DNA from: Gemmatimonadota bacterium
GTDB lineage: Bacteria > Gemmatimonadota > Gemmatimonadetes > Gemmatimonadales > GWC2-71-9
DNA: 7,746 nt
Direction of reading: 5' to 3'
Assembly (NCBI GenBank): GCA_003222235.1
Contig: QHVD01000321.1
Coordinates: 6,077-13,822 of the forward strand
Shown here: piece by piece, positions 6,192 through 7,746 of the stretch
How the letters are laid out: each line of letters starts with the position of its first letter
Position numbering within the stretch: position 1 is the stretch's first letter
Made by a program: the position numbers and the translations under genes
The notes under the pieces: model-generated
Seen by the model: only the letters and a program-made list of their open reading frames with translations
What the model was told of the DNA's origin: nothing
The model's database searches: none

Positions 6192-6272
6192 GTGATCGTC
6201 CTGCGCAAGCCGATCGTCAAGGCGAATCTCAATCCGGCGTGCTTCCCCCACGGGAGCGATCGGGCGGCGTAA
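6192..6272 (+). CDS. Possible 26-residue leader peptide ORF upstream of gltB
   Basis: GTG at 6192 opens a frame of 26 codons that stops at TAA 6270-6272, about 27 nt before the terminator stem. It begins Val-Ile-Val-Leu-Arg-Lys-Pro and ends Gly-Ser-Asp-Arg-Ala-Ala. A GGTGG stretch at 6180-6184 is a modest ribosome site. The ORF covers segments 1 and 2 of the proposed attenuator, so a ribosome resting at its stop would mask segment 2 and favour termination. It has no run of Glu or Gln codons; segment 1 encodes Cys-Phe-Pro-His. There is no homology support and the GTG start is weak, so this is a hypothesis. Confidence 0.3.
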   Translation: MIVLRKPIVKANLNPACFPHGSDRAA

Positions 6273-6331
6273 ACGTGCAGACACTGAATGAACCCCCCGG
6301 CCCGCTCCCCACGGAGCGGGCCTCTCTTTTT
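6241..6331 (+). promoter_or_regulatory. Putative transcription attenuator in the gltB leader
   Basis: Four segments can form exclusive pairings. Segment 1 (GCTTCCC, 6241-6247) pairs with the start of segment 2 (GGGAGC, 6252-6257) across a CCAC loop with one bulged T. Segment 3 (6299-6308) pairs with segment 4 (6313-6322) to make the terminator. Alternatively segment 2, GGGAGC-gatc-GGGC (6252-6265), pairs with GCCCGCTCCC (6300-6309): ten base pairs with only GATC bulged out. That would destroy the terminator stem. A further 7-bp pairing, CCGATCG (6210-6216) with CGATCGG (6257-6263), would sequester segment 2. The arrangement follows amino-acid-operon attenuators. The sensing mechanism (leader translation, protein or small molecule) is not shown. 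Confidence 0.5.
6299..6331 (+). terminator. Intrinsic terminator within the gltB leader
   Basis: GGCCCGCTCC (6299-6308) and GGAGCGGGCC (6313-6322) form a perfect 10-bp GC-rich stem with a CCAC tetraloop, followed directly by TCTCTTTTT (6323-6331). This is a textbook Rho-independent terminator. It sits between the gltB promoter and the gltB ATG, ending 22 nt before the start codon. It therefore more likely controls gltB read-through than ends the upstream gene, although it would also stop any transcript reading in from 5178-6011. Confidence 0.85.
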
Positions 6332-6353
6332 GACCCTCAGATGAGGAGAGGGC

Positions 6354-7746
6354 ATGCCCGAAAGGGACCGGTCGAGCTGGGCTAACCGTCGCGCTCCGCA
6401 CCTCGACCCCTGGCGGGAGCAGGACGCCTGCGGGGTCGGATTCGTGGCGCGAGCGTCGGGCGAGCGCTCGCACGAGATCCTCGCGTTTGCGCTCCAGGCG
6501 TTGGCGCGCGTGGCGCACCGCGGAGCGGCCGCCACCGACAACTCGGGCGACGGCGCCGGGGTGCTGACCCAGATCCCGCACCGCCTCTTCTACCGCGAGG
6601 CCCGGCGTCTCGGCCTGTGGCTCGAGCGCGGGCAAGCGTTCGGGGTCGGCGCGTTCTTCCTGCCCCGCGAACACAGCGCCATCGAGCGCGCATCGGCCAT
6701 CGTCGAGGAGGTGCTCTCGGGCGAGGGCACGCCGGTCCTCGGGTGGCGCGACGTACCCATCAATTCCCCGGTGCTCGGATCCACGGCGCGCGCCACCTGC
6801 CCAACCATCCGGCACGCCATCATCGCCGCGCCCGCCGACGGCGGGCGGCGCGATCCGGCGTCCTGGGAGCGCTCGCTCTATGTCGCGCGCCGCACCATCG
6901 AGCGGCGCATCGCGGCCGCCGGCCCGGAGCTCGAGCCCTTCTTCGTGTGCTCGCTGTCGGCCCAGACGCTCGTGTACAAGGCGCTGCTGACGGGCACCCA
7001 GCTCCCGGCATTCTTTCCCGATCTCCAGTCTCCCGACTACGAGACGGCGATCGCGGTCTTTCACCAGCGCTATTCGACCAACACCAGCCCGAGCTGGCCG
7101 CTGGCGCAGCCCTTCCGCCTGCTGGCACACAACGGCGAGATCAACACCCTGTGGGGCAACCGCAACGCGATGGCTGCCCGAGAGCCGGCGCTCGCCTCGC
7201 CCCTGTGGGGCGAGCGCGTGGAGCACCTGAAGCCCATCATCTGGGCCGAGGGGAGCGATTCCGCGAGCCTCGACAACGCCCTCGAGTTGCTCGTGCGCTC
7301 GGGGCGAGACCCCGTGCACGCCCTGATGATGCTCTTGCCCGAGGCTCACGAAGGCGCCACCGAGATGGAGTCCGCGCTGCGGGGGTTCTACGAGTTCCAC
7401 GAATGTCTGATCGAGCCGTGGGACGGCCCGGCCGCCCTCGCGTTCTCGGACGGCGTGCTGGCGGGCTCGGCCCTCGACCGTAACGGACTGCGCCCCTGCC
7501 GCTACAAGATCACCCGGGACGGGCTGGTGATCGCCGGGTCGGAAGTCGGGCTCGTGGACCTGAATCCCGGGGACGTCGTCGAGAGCGGCAGCCTCGGGCC
7601 GGGCGAGCTGCTCGTGGTGGACACCCGGCGCAAGGCGATCCTCCGCAACGCGGAAGCGAAGCGTGAGGTAGCGCGACGGCGTCCCTACGGGCGCTGGGCC
7701 GCGCGCGGCATCCGGCCGCTGCGGCCGGTCACGCGCGTCGATACGG
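6354..7746 (+). CDS. gltB: Glutamate synthase large subunit, N-terminal 464 residues (3' truncated by window)
   Basis: Glutamate synthase converts glutamine and 2-oxoglutarate to two glutamates. The large subunit carries the N-terminal class-II amidotransferase domain, the part seen here. ATG 6354 follows a GAGGAGAGGG ribosome site (GGAG 5 nt upstream). The ATG at 6341 is out of frame and stops early. A 25-residue propeptide precedes Cys26 in ACGVGFVA; family knowledge says the enzyme matures by cleavage so that this Cys becomes the N-terminal nucleophile. Further class-specific blocks are: HRGA with NSGDGAG (about 53-67); HQRYSTNT with PSWPLAQPFR (237-255); HNGEINT (from 259); GSDSASLDNALELL; EPWDGPAALAFSDG; LDRNGLRPCRY (Arg376); and GSEVGL. 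About 30% of the usual 1,500-residue protein is present; the FMN and Fe-S domains lie beyond the window. Expression is probably controlled by the promoter and leader terminator upstream. A gltD partner may follow but is out of view. Confidence 0.97.
   Translation, partial: MPERDRSSWANRRAPHLDPWREQDACGVGFVARASGERSHEILAFALQALARVAHRGAAATDNSGDGAGVLTQIPHRLFYREARRLGLWLERGQAFGVGAFFLPREHSAIERASAIVEEVLSGEGTPVLGWRDVPINSPVLGSTARATCPTIRHAIIAAPADGGRRDPASWERSLYVARRTIERRIAAAGPELEPFFVCSLSAQTLVYKALLTGTQLPAFFPDLQSPDYETAIAVFHQRYSTNTSPSWPLAQPFRLLAHNGEINTLWGNRNAMAAREPALASPLWGERVEHLKPIIWAEGSDSASLDNALELLVRSGRDPVHALMMLLPEAHEGATEMESALRGFYEFHECLIEPWDGPAALAFSDGVLAGSALDRNGLRPCRYKITRDGLVIAGSEVGLVDLNPGDVVESGSLGPGELLVVDTRRKAILRNAEAKREVARRRPYGRWAARGIRPLRPVTRVDT

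Noticed and set aside
6179..6192. T-box-like sequence GGGTGGTGTCCACG in the gltB leader
   Set aside because: It matches the AGGGTGGNACCGCG core only partly and is about 105 nt upstream of the terminator, whereas a real T-box is part of the antiterminator next to it.
6299..6331. Reading the terminator only as the 3' end of the PEP-mutase-like gene
   Set aside because: It is about 290 nt past that stop codon and downstream of a clear promoter, so its main effect should be on the gltB transcript.
6039..7400. A 453-codon minus-strand open frame opposite gltB
   Set aside because: The plus strand is unmistakably glutamate synthase. The antisense product has no known motif and crosses the gltB promoter and leader.
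7679..7689. GCGTCCCTACG in gltB, identical to part of the 234-268 palindrome arm
   Set aside because: Only 11 bp, no inverted partner nearby, and it encodes the Arg-Pro-Tyr stretch at that point in the gltB frame; likely coincidence.

Overview
The window is a high-GC bacterial chromosome segment with ordinary, dense gene packing: GTG starts, overlapping genes and short intergenic gaps. Nothing in it fixes the taxon. The Sec signal peptide ending in Leu-Ala-Ala-Gln, the secreted DPP4-type peptidase, the Spinster-type transporter and the base composition would fit a Gemmatimonadota-like or related environmental lineage. That is an inference only.

Layout. (1) Positions 1-198 hold the 3' end of a plus-strand gene whose product ends in a TPR-like helix pair. 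(2) A near-perfect 35-bp palindrome at 234-268 separates it from the convergent cluster and contains the stop codon of that cluster's last gene. (3) A compact minus-strand operon runs from 5044 down to 262: a secreted dipeptidyl-peptidase-IV-like serine peptidase (2843-5044), a Spinster-type MFS transporter (1602-2864, 22-nt overlap) and a membrane-anchored PlsC-type acyltransferase (262-1605, 4-nt GTGA overlap). (4) A 133-bp divergent intergenic region carries a small dyad and two blocks of a GCCGCAA-type heptamer repeat. (5) A plus-strand PEP-mutase/isocitrate-lyase superfamily gene occupies 5178-6011. (6) A 342-bp intergenic region holds an inverted repeat, a good sigma70-type promoter, a possible 26-residue leader ORF, and an intrinsic terminator lying between promoter and gene with a competing antiterminator pairing. 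(7) The first 464 codons of gltB, the glutamate synthase large subunit, run off the right edge.

How the genes may work together. The tight coupling of a Spinster-type transporter to a lysophospholipid-acyltransferase-like enzyme suggests a lipid import and re-acylation pair, analogous in logic to LplT-Aas of enterobacteria. The gltB leader looks like a transcription attenuator with mutually exclusive hairpins. These two are the most interesting parts of the window. No mobile element, CRISPR array, tRNA or rRNA was seen.
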